Shown piece after piece: positions 7,212 to 15,562 of a DNA stretch of 64,000 bases. How positions within the stretch are numbered: the first letter of the stretch is position 1; each line of letters begins with the position of its first letter. The position numbers and the translations under genes are program-made. Under the pieces are notes generated by a model. It had not been told where the DNA came from. It saw only the letters and a list, made by a program, of their open reading frames with translations, and did not search any database. The stretch lies in NCBI RefSeq assembly GCF_014203795.1, contig NZ_JACHJU010000004.1, positions 248,001 to 312,000 of the forward strand. The letters run 5' to 3'. This DNA comes from Streptosporangium album (GTDB taxonomy: Bacteria; Actinomycetota; Actinomycetes; Streptosporangiales; Streptosporangiaceae).

Positions 7212-10157
7212 CTATAACCGGGCGGTGAGCAGCATCTCCAGCACCGGATCGCGCCGCATTCCGGGTGTCGCGAAGAGGTCCTCGGCCCTGCGGGCGTCCT
7301 CCGCCGCCGCATGCGAGTCGCCCAGCGCGGCACGCGCCCTGGCGAGCTGGCGGGTGGCGGCGGCCTGGCCGTAGATGTCACCGACCTGAGCGGTCAGCTC
7401 CAGCGTCTGGGCCAGGTCGGCCACAGCCGCGGCAGGATCACCGTGCCGTAGCCAGATCTCGGACCTGCTGAGCAGCACTTCCCACTCGTCCTCCCGGTTA
7501 CCGGTCTCCCGGCAGCGGCTCAGCGCGTCCTCGAACGTGGCCAGTGCCTCGCCGCGACGATCGAGCAGGCAGTAGGCACGGCCGAGCGCGGCCAGGGTGA
7601 TGCTCTCCCCGAACAGGTCACGGTCCGCCCTCCGGACGGACAGGCACCGTTCGAAGCAATCGGCTGCCTCTGGCGAACGGCCGAGCTGGAGCAGGACTTC
7701 GCCCAGGTTGTGCCTGACCATGCCGGTCCGGTTCGACCCGTGTGCCTCGATCAGCCGCAGCCCCGCGGTGATGTGGTCGAGGGCGTCATCGAGATCACCG
7801 GTGCGCATGCTCAGCCAGCCGAGGTTGTGCAGCGCCAGCCCTTCGGCCTCCTGGTCGCCCAGGTCGCGCCGGAGTTCGAGGGCGCGGTGCAGGCAGTCGC
7901 GAGCGGCGTCGATCCGGCCGGTGCGCCATTCCACCACCCCCAGCGTCGTCAGTGTGAACGCCTCACCGGTCCTGTCACCATGCCGCCGCGCCACCTCGAT
8001 GGCGAGCCGGGTCATGGTCTCAAGCTCCCGCCAGTGGCCGCACTTCGTCGCCCGAGCTCTGACCAGCGGCATCAGATCGGTGACGAAGCGAGCGATTTCG
8101 GGCTCCCCCGTCGCCGCCTGGGCGACGGCCGCGACCAGGCACGGCACCTCGGTTTCGAACCAGCGCACCGCCTCCGCGGGGCTCCGGAAGGCCACGCCTG
8201 TGTCCCGTCCGTCCGGCGGGCCCACTTTTGGCCGCAAGTGCGGTTCCACCAGGTCGCTCACCTGCCGACACAGATCGAGGTACCAGTCCAATGCGCGCCG
8301 GACGGCCCGTACCCGATCAGTCGGCGGATCCTCGGCCACGGCCAGCTCGGCGGCGAACAGCCTGAGGAGGTCGTGCATGCGAAATCGCCCGTCGCCGACC
8401 GGCTCCAGCAGGCGAACCTCCGTCAGCTCGTCGAGCGCCGCCTCGGCCACCTTCGGCTCGACGTCGAGCAGGGCGGCGGCGAGCTCAAGGCTGACCTCCG
8501 GCACATCGAGCACTCCGAACAGCCGGAAGGCGCGCGCCGCCGCGCTCACGCCGCTCCTCAGCGTTTCGTAGCTGATCTCAAAGCAGGATCGGATGGCCAG
8601 GTCAGCGGCCTGCAACTCGTCCAGGCGACGCTGCCGGCTCCGCAGCCGCTCGCCGAACCGCTCGAGTGACCAATCGGGGCGGGCAGCCAGACGGGCGCCG
8701 GCGATGCGCAACGCGAGTGGGTGATAACCGCACCGGCGGGTGATGCCGGCCGCCGCCCCGGCCTCGGCGGTCACTCGCGACCGACCCGCCAGCTGCGCGA
8801 GCATCCGCACCGAGTCCGCCTCGTCGAGCACCTCGACGGCGACCTGCACGGCCTCCATGGTGGTCAGCGCCGCCCGGCTGGTGACCAGCGCCGCGCAGCC
8901 GCCGCTCGCCGGCACCAACGGCGCGACCTGGGCGGCGTCGACGGCGTTGTCGAGAACGATCAGGACTCGCCGGTCGGCCAGCAGAGACTGGTAATGGGTG
9001 GCCGCTTCCGCCGGCGCCGCGGGGATGTCGCCGTGCGGCACTCCCAGGGCCCGTAGGAAGCGGCCGAGCACCTCGGCGGGCTGCAATGGCGGCAGGCCCG
9101 GACTCGATCCCTGCAGGTCGACGTAGAGCTGGCCGTCGGTGTAGCGATCGGCCATGGCGTACGCCGCCCGCAGCGCCAGCGTCGACTTGCCGACCCCGCC
9201 GGGGCCGTGCAGCGCCAGGACCGGCGGTTCGGCACCCGCCTCCGGATGACCACGCAGCACTGTGAGCATCCGGGCGAGTTCGGTCGCCCGGCCGACGAAC
9301 ACCGTCGGCTCCCGTGGCAGTTGACGTGGCCTGAGGCGCCCGTCCGAGGCTCCCGCGACCACGGTGTTCCCGCCGGTCGGTGGCCTGTCCGGCGACATCA
9401 GATCCGCGTCCCGGTGCAGGACCGCCTGTTGTAGCCGGCGCAGGTCCGGTCCGGGGTCGAGCCCGAGTTCCTCGGCCAGGACCCGGCGAGCCATCCCGAA
9501 TACGTCCAGCGCGCCGACCACGTCGCCGCACCGGTATAACGCCACCATCAGCTGGCCGTACAGCCGCTCCCGCAGCGGATGCTGCCCGATCAGCTCGCGC
9601 AGCCGCCTGACCGCCTTCGTGTGCCCGCCCAGCATGAGCTGGATCTCCGTGTGCTCCTCCACCGCGCTCAGATACTGGTCGGTGAGACGGGCGATCACCT
9701 CCCGCAGGGCCGGCCCCAGCGGCACGTCCTCGGCCGCCGTCCCTCGCCACAGTGCGAGAGCTCGGGCGTACGCGTCCTGTGCGGTGCCGAGGTCCCGGCG
9801 GGCCAGCGCCTGGCGACCGTACGCGAACAGCGCCTCGAACTGGGAGAGATCGAACTCGGTCGGCTCGACCCGCAGCAGGTAGCCGGCCTCCGTGGTGACC
9901 AGCCGCTCGTCGGCCGGATCATCGGCGGAAGGCACCAGCCTGCGCAGCTGCATGAGGTAGGTGCGCAGGTTCGCCACCGCCGAGTGGGGCGGTCGTTCGT
10001 CCCACACCTCGGCCACCAGTGAACGGACCGGGACGACGTGCCCGGCACGTGCGAGCAGCATGGCGAGGACGGTGCGTTGTTTCGGTGCCGTGATCTGTAC
10101 GGGTGAACCGTCGACCTCGACCCGCATCGGCCCAAGGAGTCGAAACCTCAAGATCAT
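7212..10157 (-). CDS. AfsR/SARP-family transcriptional regulator with NB-ARC and TPR domains (981 aa)
   Basis: Order of domains: OmpR-type winged-helix DNA-binding domain (about 1-95), bacterial transcriptional activation (BTAD) domain (about 100-250), NB-ARC/STAND ATPase with P-loop GPGGVGKST at 318-326, winged-helix linker, and C-terminal tetratricopeptide repeats (about 690-981, for example EALATFEDALSRCRETGNR). Length and architecture equal AfsR-type activators, cluster-situated switches for secondary metabolism. ATG at 10157 follows GAGGAAAGG. It sits directly upstream of the Cys-rich peptide gene in the same orientation, with candidate operator repeats in the 79-base gap, so it probably activates peptide expression. 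The trigger sensed by the STAND/TPR module is unknown. Confidence 0.92.
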   Translation of the reverse strand: MILRFRLLGPMRVEVDGSPVQITAPKQRTVLAMLLARAGHVVPVRSLVAEVWDERPPHSAVANLRTYLMQLRRLVPSADDPADERLVTTEAGYLLRVEPTEFDLSQFEALFAYGRQALARRDLGTAQDAYARALALWRGTAAEDVPLGPALREVIARLTDQYLSAVEEHTEIQLMLGGHTKAVRRLRELIGQHPLRERLYGQLMVALYRCGDVVGALDVFGMARRVLAEELGLDPGPDLRRLQQAVLHRDADLMSPDRPPTGGNTVVAGASDGRLRPRQLPREPTVFVGRATELARMLTVLRGHPEAGAEPPVLALHGPGGVGKSTLALRAAYAMADRYTDGQLYVDLQGSSPGLPPLQPAEVLGRFLRALGVPHGDIPAAPAEAATHYQSLLADRRVLIVLDNAVDAAQVAPLVPASGGCAALVTSRAALTTMEAVQVAVEVLDEADSVRMLAQLAGRSRVTAEAGAAAGITRRCGYHPLALRIAGARLAARPDWSLERFGERLRSRQRRLDELQAADLAIRSCFEISYETLRSGVSAAARAFRLFGVLDVPEVSLELAAALLDVEPKVAEAALDELTEVRLLEPVGDGRFRMHDLLRLFAAELAVAEDPPTDRVRAVRRALDWYLDLCRQVSDLVEPHLRPKVGPPDGRDTGVAFRSPAEAVRWFETEVPCLVAAVAQAATGEPEIARFVTDLMPLVRARATKCGHWRELETMTRLAIEVARRHGDRTGEAFTLTTLGVVEWRTGRIDAARDCLHRALELRRDLGDQEAEGLALHNLGWLSMRTGDLDDALDHITAGLRLIEAHGSNRTGMVRHNLGEVLLQLGRSPEAADCFERCLSVRRADRDLFGESITLAALGRAYCLLDRRGEALATFEDALSRCRETGNREDEWEVLLSRSEIWLRHGDPAAAVADLAQTLELTAQVGDIYGQAAATRQLARARAALGDSHAAAEDARRAEDLFATPGMRRDPVLEMLLTARL

Positions 10158-10183
10158 CCTTTCCTCGCCAGCCCCGGCGTCGG

Positions 10184-10672
10184 CTACAGGGCCGACCCGC
10201 CCAACCGGCGCAGCGCGACGCCGAGCACCTGGTCCGCGGGAAAGAACCCCCGCTGCCGGGAGTCGACACTGTCCGCCGGGTTATCGCCGAGGACCACCAT
10301 CGCCCCGGAAGGCACCAGAGCCACGCCGGCACCGGCCGTAATCCCCGCCGGCACCGGATCACCGGGCAACGCGGCGACCCGCTTGATGTTCCAGCGTCGG
10401 CCGTCCGGACCGGACGGCCCGGGCATGTACCGACCGGAAGGATCTAGCGGAGGCTCGAGCACGACGACATCGCCCCGGCCCACCTGATCGAGCCGTCGCC
10501 GCCGCACCAGGACGCGGTCGCCGTCGGCCAGCGTCGGCGTCATGCTCGTTCCGTCAACGGTGATCACCAAATAGCTTCGGCGAGCCCAGGAAGCGCCCGC
10601 GGCCAAGAGGAGAACACCGAATAGTAGCCCACCGATGATCAACGTCGCCGTACCTTTCCGCTGCCGGCCCAA
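10184..10672 (-). CDS. S26-family signal peptidase
   Basis: 162 residues: a transmembrane helix (about 9-30), catalytic serine motif DGTSMTPTL (Ser43), general-base lysine in NIKRVAALPGDP (Lys97) and the late box LGDNPADSVDSR. This is a type I signal peptidase shorter than housekeeping LepB. The only upstream in-frame initiation codon is TTG at 10672, without a strong ribosome site. It is 26 bases before the SARP gene, so probably the first gene of the cluster. The candidate precursor has an A-x-A cleavage site, so it may be a dedicated leader peptidase; general secretion is the alternative. Confidence 0.85.
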   Translation of the reverse strand: MGRQRKGTATLIIGGLLFGVLLLAAGASWARRSYLVITVDGTSMTPTLADGDRVLVRRRRLDQVGRGDVVVLEPPLDPSGRYMPGPSGPDGRRWNIKRVAALPGDPVPAGITAGAGVALVPSGAMVVLGDNPADSVDSRQRGFFPADQVLGVALRRLGGSAL

Positions 10673-10723
10673 GGAAGGGCCGATCTGTTCCGGGGAAACG
10701 GTCTCCGCTGGCCGTGGGGCCTG

Positions 10724-10960
10724 TCAACCCGCGGCTCCCGCGCAGGAAAAAAAGAGGGACTCCTTCTTGCTCAACCAGACCTCAGCATCGCGTTTGGTCG
10801 CGAAGGTCTCCGGAGCCCTGCGCTCCACGTCATCAGGCCCGGTATAGCGAGCCTGGAAACGACCGGACGGCAGCTTCGTGCGGGAACGGGTGGTTATGAC
10901 GGTGGAACGGCCCCACCCGGACGGCTTGACCTGGACCCACCCGGCCTCGCCGATGATCTC
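10724..10960 (-). pseudogene. tyrosine recombinase (integrase), N-terminal fragment
   Basis: The frame contains KLPSGRFQARYTGPDD, then RRAPETFATKRDAEVWLSK, the N-terminal DNA-arm-binding domain of phage-type integrases. It runs out of homology after KKE and stops. Orientation matches the integrase middle fragment at 3467-3775 on the other side of the peptide cluster. Confidence 0.6.
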
Positions 10961-11089
10961 GGAAACTCGATGCCGGCCTGAAGCGGCCCCACCCGAGATG
11001 CGACGTCCGAAGGGATGTGACGACCCTGCCCCCGGGGTCCGGAGCGAGGGCGTCGTCCGCCCTGCACCACGCCCAGCCCCCGCGCCCGC

Positions 11090-11866
11090 TGGGCGGGCGA
11101 TGCGCTCGCCTGGCAGGGGTTCGGGGGCGGCGCTGGAAGGCGAGATCACCGACCACCTCGGCTACGACAAGCACGAACGAGCCGGAGGCGAAGCGGGCAA
11201 CTCCCGCAACGGCACCCGCACCAAGACGGTCATCACCGATGTGGGGCCGGTGGAGATCACCGTGCCGCGCGATCGCAACGGCAGCTTCGAGCCGAAGATC
11301 GTGCGTAAGCGGCAGCGGCGGCTGTCCGGCGTCGATGAGATGGTCATCTCGCCGGCCGCCAAGGGCCTGACCACCGGGGAGATCTCCGCGCACCTGGCCG
11401 AGGTCTACGGCGCCGAGGTCTCCAAGCAGACCATCTCCACCATCACCGACAAGGTCATCGACGGCATGACCGAGTGGCAGAACCGGCCGCTGGATGTGGT
11501 CTACCCGGTGGTCCTCATCGATGCGATCCACGTGAAGATCCGCGACGGGCAGGTCGCCAACCGGCCGATCTACGTGGCGATCACCGTCGACGGTGAGCGC
11601 GACATCCTCGGGCTATGGTCCGGTGACGGCGGCGAGGGTGCCAAGTTCTGGCTGCACGTGCTCACCGAGATCAAGAACCGCGGTGCCGCCGACGCGTTGA
11701 CGGTGGTCTGCGACGGCCTCAAGGGCCTGCCGGACGCGATCGAGCAGGTATGGCCGCAGGCGGTCGTGCAGACGTGTGTGGTGCACCTGCTGCGCGCCTC
11801 GTTCCGGTATGCCGCCCGTCAGCACTGGGACGCCATCGCCATCACCTTCGAAGGCCGCCTGACCCC
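11090..11866 (+). pseudogene. IS256-family transposase, truncated at both ends
   Basis: From about 11130 the frame is a mutator-type (IS256) transposase: EGEITDHLGYDKHERAGG, SRNGTRTKTVITDVGP, first catalytic Asp in VVLIDAIHVKIRDGQ, second in VVCDGLKGLPDAIEQ. The N-terminal 60 residues are replaced by unrelated sequence, and homology stops near RYAARQHWDAIA, just before the ISAs1 element that begins at 11867, so the catalytic Glu is lost. Confidence 0.8.
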
Positions 11867-11911
11867 CAGGGCCCCGGCGTTGATTCGCTATGTCCCGCTT
11901 CTTCGGGTTGA

Positions 11912-13300
11912 TCAAATGTTGTAGACGGCGAAGGCGTCGTTGTGATCGAGGAGGTCGCGGCGGGCATGGGCGATGTTGGCTCGGTCTGCCAGACGGGCGG
12001 TACTGATCGCCAGATTGCGGAAGCTGGCCAGGGCTCTGGGTGCGGTGCCTGTCCGGAGCTGGGAGAGGTCCTCCCGGAATGTCACGTCGCGGACCCGGTG
12101 GAGACGATTTTCCACTCCCCAGTGCGCGCGTTCGTAATGGTTGAGCTGGGCGGGCCCGGCCAGCGTGGTGGGCATGCCGGTGATGCCGTACACGATCTCT
12201 TTGCTGGTCCATGCGCCGTCCAGATCGCCGACGTCGCGGCGGAGCCGGAAGGCTTGCCGGGCACCTGGGAAGAGGGTGTCGTCTGCTTCGGCGGTGCGGA
12301 TGGTCCGGCGTTCGGTGCGGTCGTGCCCACGATCGCACTCGATGGCGGTGGTGTCGCTCCATTCGGCATCCGGGCCGCTCAGCAGGGCTTGCGCGGCGGT
12401 GCGGGCCAGCGGTTGGTTTCCCTTCAAAATGAGGATGTAGTGGGCTTCCAACTGCTCGGTGATCAAGCGGGCGGTGGCCTTGGTGGTGTGCAGGGCGTCC
12501 AGAGTCAACACCATCCCGGCGACCTCCAGCTGCGGCAGCGGCGTGCGGGCGGCCGGGCCCTCGCCCCGTTTGCCGGCGACCTGGCACTGTCCAAGGATCA
12601 CCCCGTGCTCGTGGCTGATCGCCCCGACCAGAAAGACGCGCCCGCCCTGCTCGGTCCGGGCGCCGCGGCTGACCTTGCCGTCCAGGGCGGCACCGGGCAG
12701 CAGCCCGTCCGGGGCGGGATGGGTGAGCTGCCGTCGGGCTGCGCGGCGTTGCTCGCGCTCGACGGGGCCGGGTGTATCGGGGATCTGTGGGATGGGTGCC
12801 GCCTGGCGTACGGCATCGGCCACGTAGCCGCTGATCGCCGCGTCCAGCGCGTCGGCGTCCACGTCGGCCAGGACCCGGCGGAAAGTTCGTTCGCCGGGCA
12901 CGGTGAACAGACCGGTGAACGGGTCACGGTAGGCGCCCAGCCGCTGCGGCACCTGCTGGGAGGTCCGGGCGGCCCGCTGCCAGATCGCCGCGATGCTGTT
13001 GCTGCCGACCACGAGCGTCGCGCACGCGGTCAACGCCAAGATGACCACCAGCGGATGCCGCAGCCCGCAGGCCGAGCGCTGATCGGGCGCTGTCGCCAAC
13101 CGGCCCAACAACGCCGATTCCACCACGACCGGGTCGGCGGCCGGTTCCGCTTCCCACAACGCCAGGTCGGCGAGCCGGTCAAGACACGGGACGGAACAGG
13201 GGCTGGTCGGGGAAGATGGGGGCGCGAGCGCGACTCCTGCTGCGATCTTGGGTTTGGAGACCTGAAAGATCACCAGAAGTCGCGCTCTTTCGCATGTCAC
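11912..13300 (-). CDS. ISAs1-family (DDE) transposase
   Basis: About 440-462 residues, uninterrupted. N-terminal transposase-associated domain with DRLADLALWEAE, PLVVILALTACATLV and VPGERTFRRVLAD; catalytic residues appear in LDGKVSRGAR, LTLDALHTTKATA and ENRLHRVRDVTFRED; C-terminus RANIAHARRDLLDHNDAF is typical of the family. The ATG at 13300 is the longest choice but lies beyond a conserved hairpin, so the true start may be further in. The frame looks functional. Confidence 0.88.
   Translation of the reverse strand: MTCERARLLVIFQVSKPKIAAGVALAPPSSPTSPCSVPCLDRLADLALWEAEPAADPVVVESALLGRLATAPDQRSACGLRHPLVVILALTACATLVVGSNSIAAIWQRAARTSQQVPQRLGAYRDPFTGLFTVPGERTFRRVLADVDADALDAAISGYVADAVRQAAPIPQIPDTPGPVEREQRRAARRQLTHPAPDGLLPGAALDGKVSRGARTEQGGRVFLVGAISHEHGVILGQCQVAGKRGEGPAARTPLPQLEVAGMVLTLDALHTTKATARLITEQLEAHYILILKGNQPLARTAAQALLSGPDAEWSDTTAIECDRGHDRTERRTIRTAEADDTLFPGARQAFRLRRDVGDLDGAWTSKEIVYGITGMPTTLAGPAQLNHYERAHWGVENRLHRVRDVTFREDLSQLRTGTAPRALASFRNLAISTARLADRANIAHARRDLLDHNDAFAVYNI
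13226..13287 (-). promoter_or_regulatory. conserved hairpin at the 5' end of the ISAs1 transposase gene
   Basis: GAGCGCGACT (13226-13235) pairs with AGTCGCGCTC (13278-13287), and an inner GATCTT pairs with AAAGATC. The same structure occurs at 31387-31449 in the second copy with a compensatory change (GAGCACGACT with AGTCGTGCTC). Such hairpins can block expression from outside transcripts. Confidence 0.7.
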
Positions 13301-13509
13301 CTGCCGAAACCCTCAACCGCGTCATACCGCATCAGAACTCAAGAACGCCGGGGCCCTGTCACCTTGGGCGCATGGGCCTCTCATCGCACCTCGCGCCCCG
13401 CTTTCGGCAAGGCTCGTGCCTGACGCTCACACAAACGCCCCGCTCCTCCTTTCACCAGGCGCACGACGGCCCGCCCCGGGCGACCGGGTGCGGGCCACAT
13501 GGTCTCGCG

Positions 13510-13932
13510 TCACGCCTTGGACGTTGTCTTGGCGCGCCGGGCAGGGCGCGGGGCAGGCTTCTCGGCCGGAGCCGCCCCCTTGGGGGCGATCGCGGGCTTG
13601 GCGGACTCAGAGACCTCCTCGAGCTCGTGCGCGGCCTCGCGGCTCGCCCTGCTGACGATCTTGCGGCCGCGGGCGGCCAGCTCGTCGTAGAAGTCGTTGA
13701 CCTTGGCGGCGGCGGTGTGGGCGTACCCGCGGGCCTGCCCCGGCAGGTCCTTGGCAACGCTCTCGCACGCCCTGCCCGGCAGGTCCCTGGCCGCTCCGCG
13801 GAGCTCGCCCCGGCGCGCCTGCAGCTGCTCGGGCACCTTGCACAGCGTCTCCACGGCGTAGCCGGCGGCGCCGGCGACGGCGTAGAACGGCTTGGACGTG
13901 GTGATCTTCTTGACCCCAGTGGTGAGCGCCAT
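13510..13932 (-). CDS. HbhA-like Lys/Ala/Pro-tailed helical protein
   Basis: 140 residues: a helical Ala/Lys/Glu-rich body (AHTAAAKVNDFYDELAARGR and SREAAHELEEVSES) and a low-complexity tail PAEKPAPRPARRAKTTSKA. The layout resembles mycobacterial heparin-binding haemagglutinin, which also follows an XRE regulator gene. Start ATG is four bases after the regulator's TGA with a GGGAGGGG site, so both are one operon. No signal peptide or membrane helix is seen. Possible roles are envelope adhesion or growth-pole function by analogy; sequence similarity is too low-complexity to be certain. Confidence 0.5.
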   Translation of the reverse strand: MALTTGVKKITTSKPFYAVAGAAGYAVETLCKVPEQLQARRGELRGAARDLPGRACESVAKDLPGQARGYAHTAAAKVNDFYDELAARGRKIVSRASREAAHELEEVSESAKPAIAPKGAAPAEKPAPRPARRAKTTSKA

Positions 13933-13935
13933 GAG

Positions 13936-14379
13936 TCACCCCTCCCTGCGATTCGGTATGGCCTGGCCGTTCAGCGAGAAGATCGGCTCACCAAGTGGGG
14001 GCTCAGCCGGTTGCGTCGGCTGGGCCCGCGCAATCTCGGCCCGGTCCTCCCTGCGGAACAACTCGTAGATATTGATCAGCACCTGGCGTTGCCGCTCGGT
14101 GATGGTGACGTCGGCCCAGATCGCCGCCCGCACGTCGCTGTCGATCTCGCGATTCTCGATGAGCCCCGCCCGCACATACAGCGCCCGAGCGGAAATGTGC
14201 AGACCCTTGGCAATCTGGTCGAGGATCTCCGCGCTCGGCTTGCGCAGGCCGCGTTCGACCTGACTCAGGTAAGGGTTGGAGACCCCCGCCTGGGCGGCGA
14301 GCTGACGAAGAGAGATCTTCGCCTGCTGCCGCTGCTGGCGGATGTATTCGCCAATCGAGCCGACCTTGGGTAGTTCCAT
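13936..14379 (-). CDS. XRE-family helix-turn-helix regulator (Rv0474-like)
   Basis: 147 residues. The N-terminal HTH (about 10-65) reads IGEYIRQQRQQAKISLRQLA, then AGVSNPYLSQVERGLRKPS, a strong match to the XRE class. The C-terminal part (VRAAIWADVTITERQRQVL) resembles the regulator encoded beside mycobacterial hbhA. It is transcribed with the HbhA-like gene. A symmetric operator directly upstream suggests autorepression. Confidence 0.85.
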   Translation of the reverse strand: MELPKVGSIGEYIRQQRQQAKISLRQLAAQAGVSNPYLSQVERGLRKPSAEILDQIAKGLHISARALYVRAGLIENREIDSDVRAAIWADVTITERQRQVLINIYELFRREDRAEIARAQPTQPAEPPLGEPIFSLNGQAIPNRREG

Positions 14380-14398
14380 ACCCCATAGTCATCACCAA

Positions 14399-14437
14399 TG
14401 CTTGCAATTACGGACAATATGCTTGCAATAGCAAGCA
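14399..14437 (-). promoter_or_regulatory. paired operator for the XRE regulator
   Basis: A perfect palindrome TGCTTGC-AATA-GCAAGCA lies at 14420-14437, and an extra half site TGCTTGC at 14399-14405 is spaced 21 bases (two helical turns) from the first arm. The cluster ends about 20 bases upstream of the regulator's ATG, a standard autoregulation position, and is AT-rich against its surroundings. Confidence 0.65.
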
Positions 14438-14476
14438 AAGAATGAGTCCGAGCGGGAAGACCAACCAGGGGTGCCG

Positions 14477-14689
14477 TTAAGACAGGTCGTTTTCGCTCCC
14501 AGTCCTGACGCGAGACGGGGTTCGGCCCCCTGCTGGCAGGACCCCGTCGGGTTCGGTCGGCCTTGACCTCGTGGACTGACTCACCATCGGTCGTTTCCGT
14601 GGCCGTCCCCTCGCCCTGCGTTTCCGACTCATTAGTCGGCTCCTCGGCCTGCAGCTCTTCGGATTCAGGTGTTGCTCGGTGTTGCTCAC
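14477..14689 (-). CDS. possible small ORF with a 10-bp repeat at its start
   Basis: A GTG preceded by GGGAGGTGAAGCC opens a 70-residue Arg/Ser-rich frame ending in TAA. Immediately after the start is a tandem repeat of GAGCAACACC (two copies, 14668-14687). The codon pattern downstream fits better in a neighbouring frame, which reads as an acidic peptide (PESEELQAEEPTNESETQG). One more repeat unit would join the start to that frame. I cannot tell which product is real. Confidence 0.3.
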   Translation of the reverse strand: MSNTEQHLNPKSCRPRSRLMSRKRRARGRPRKRPMVSQSTRSRPTEPDGVLPAGGRTPSRVRTGSENDLS

Positions 14690-14744
14690 GGCTTCACCTC
14701 CCTTCCGTTGTGCTCGTGGTGGCCGGTGGGCCGTGCTGCCTCTT

Positions 14745-15155
14745 TCACTGCGAAGTACTGGAGATGGCTTCCACCAACTCCAGCAGCTCCGTTGCGAGTT
14801 CGGCCTGGCTGATGATGCCGACCAGTTCCTTGTTCTCCAGCACGGGCAAGCGACGGATTTTGTGCTCGGCCATCTGGTGCAGTACCTCGTCGATGTCCGC
14901 GTCGGCGTCGATCCACCACACATGGGCTTCTTCGATGAGGTCGCCGGCCTTGACTTCGGTCGGGTTCTTGCCCTTCGCGATGCACTTCACCACGATGTCG
15001 CGGTCGGTGATGATCCCCTTGAGCCGGCCGTCCTGGCCACAGACCGGCAAGGCGTCGACGTTCAGTTCAGCCATCCGCCGGGCCGCGTCGGTGAGGTTCT
15101 CGTTGATCCTCAGGCGCTCACAGCCAGGGTGCATAACGTCATGCGCTGTAGTCAT
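14745..15155 (-). CDS. two-CBS-domain protein, Hrp1-like
   Basis: 136 residues from ATG at 15155. Two CBS domains fill the protein: MTTAHDVMHPGCERLRINEN to DRDIVVKCIAKGKNP, then KAGDLIEEAHVWWIDADADI to the C-terminus. The arrangement and motifs (LPVCGQDGRLKGIITDRDIV) closely resemble mycobacterial hypoxic response protein 1, a stand-alone CBS dimer of the dormancy response. Longer frames upstream are rejected because homology begins at MTTA. A TATATAGG element lies about 20 bases upstream. The bound ligand is unknown. Confidence 0.85.
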   Translation of the reverse strand: MTTAHDVMHPGCERLRINENLTDAARRMAELNVDALPVCGQDGRLKGIITDRDIVVKCIAKGKNPTEVKAGDLIEEAHVWWIDADADIDEVLHQMAEHKIRRLPVLENKELVGIISQAELATELLELVEAISSTSQ

Positions 15156-15260
15156 GGTCGATCTTCTACCTATATAGGCCCGTTTGTCGGTTCCCTGCTC
15201 TGCCTGCAAGGATGCGAAACGCGTTCGAAGCATCCTTGACCTGGATGTTCCAGTACCGCG

Positions 15261-15485
15261 TTGGGCATGGGACAGCCCTTCTTGGAGTGCCGGCTCGTGT
15301 CGATCGCGCCCATGCCCGGCGGCTACCGGTCCGCTGGCGTGCAGGGCCATCGCCGCGCCGCCGCAGCGGGCGGCTGGCTGCGCCTGGCCTACGTCCGCGG
15401 ACCCTTCCAGCGGATCCTGGCGCTGGCCAAACCGGCCGGGATCGTGCCCTTCAACGACAGCCTCGTGGTGATCGTGGACTGGTAG
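15261..15485 (+). pseudogene. possible STAS/anti-anti-sigma C-terminal fragment
   Basis: The frame ends with AGGWLRLAYVRGPFQRILAL then AKPAGIVPFNDSL, which has the pattern of the last strand-helix unit of STAS anti-sigma-factor antagonists. The N-terminal part is not recognisable. Weak evidence; debris is likely. Confidence 0.25.
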
Positions 15486-15562
15486 GCCACCGCCACCCGC
15501 CCGAAGGCGGGCGAATCCGGAGTAGTCCCGGAACCGTCCCGTATCGGTGATCAGCCGCTACC

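Larger units (their letters stand above)
11867..13358. mobile_element. ISAs1-family insertion sequence, complete (copy 1)
   Basis: Terminal inverted repeats CAGGGCCCCGGCGTT occur at 11867-11881 and, inverted, at 13344-13358, enclosing 1492 bp with one transposase gene. Flanking bases on the two sides do not form a matching target duplication, and IS256 sequence is present only on the left, so a deletion or rearrangement followed insertion. A related, diverged copy lies at about 30080-31522. Confidence 0.85.

Noticed and set aside
11860..13365. Target-site duplication for ISAs1 copy 1
   Set aside because: The flanks do not match on the two sides, so no duplication is claimed despite good inverted repeats.
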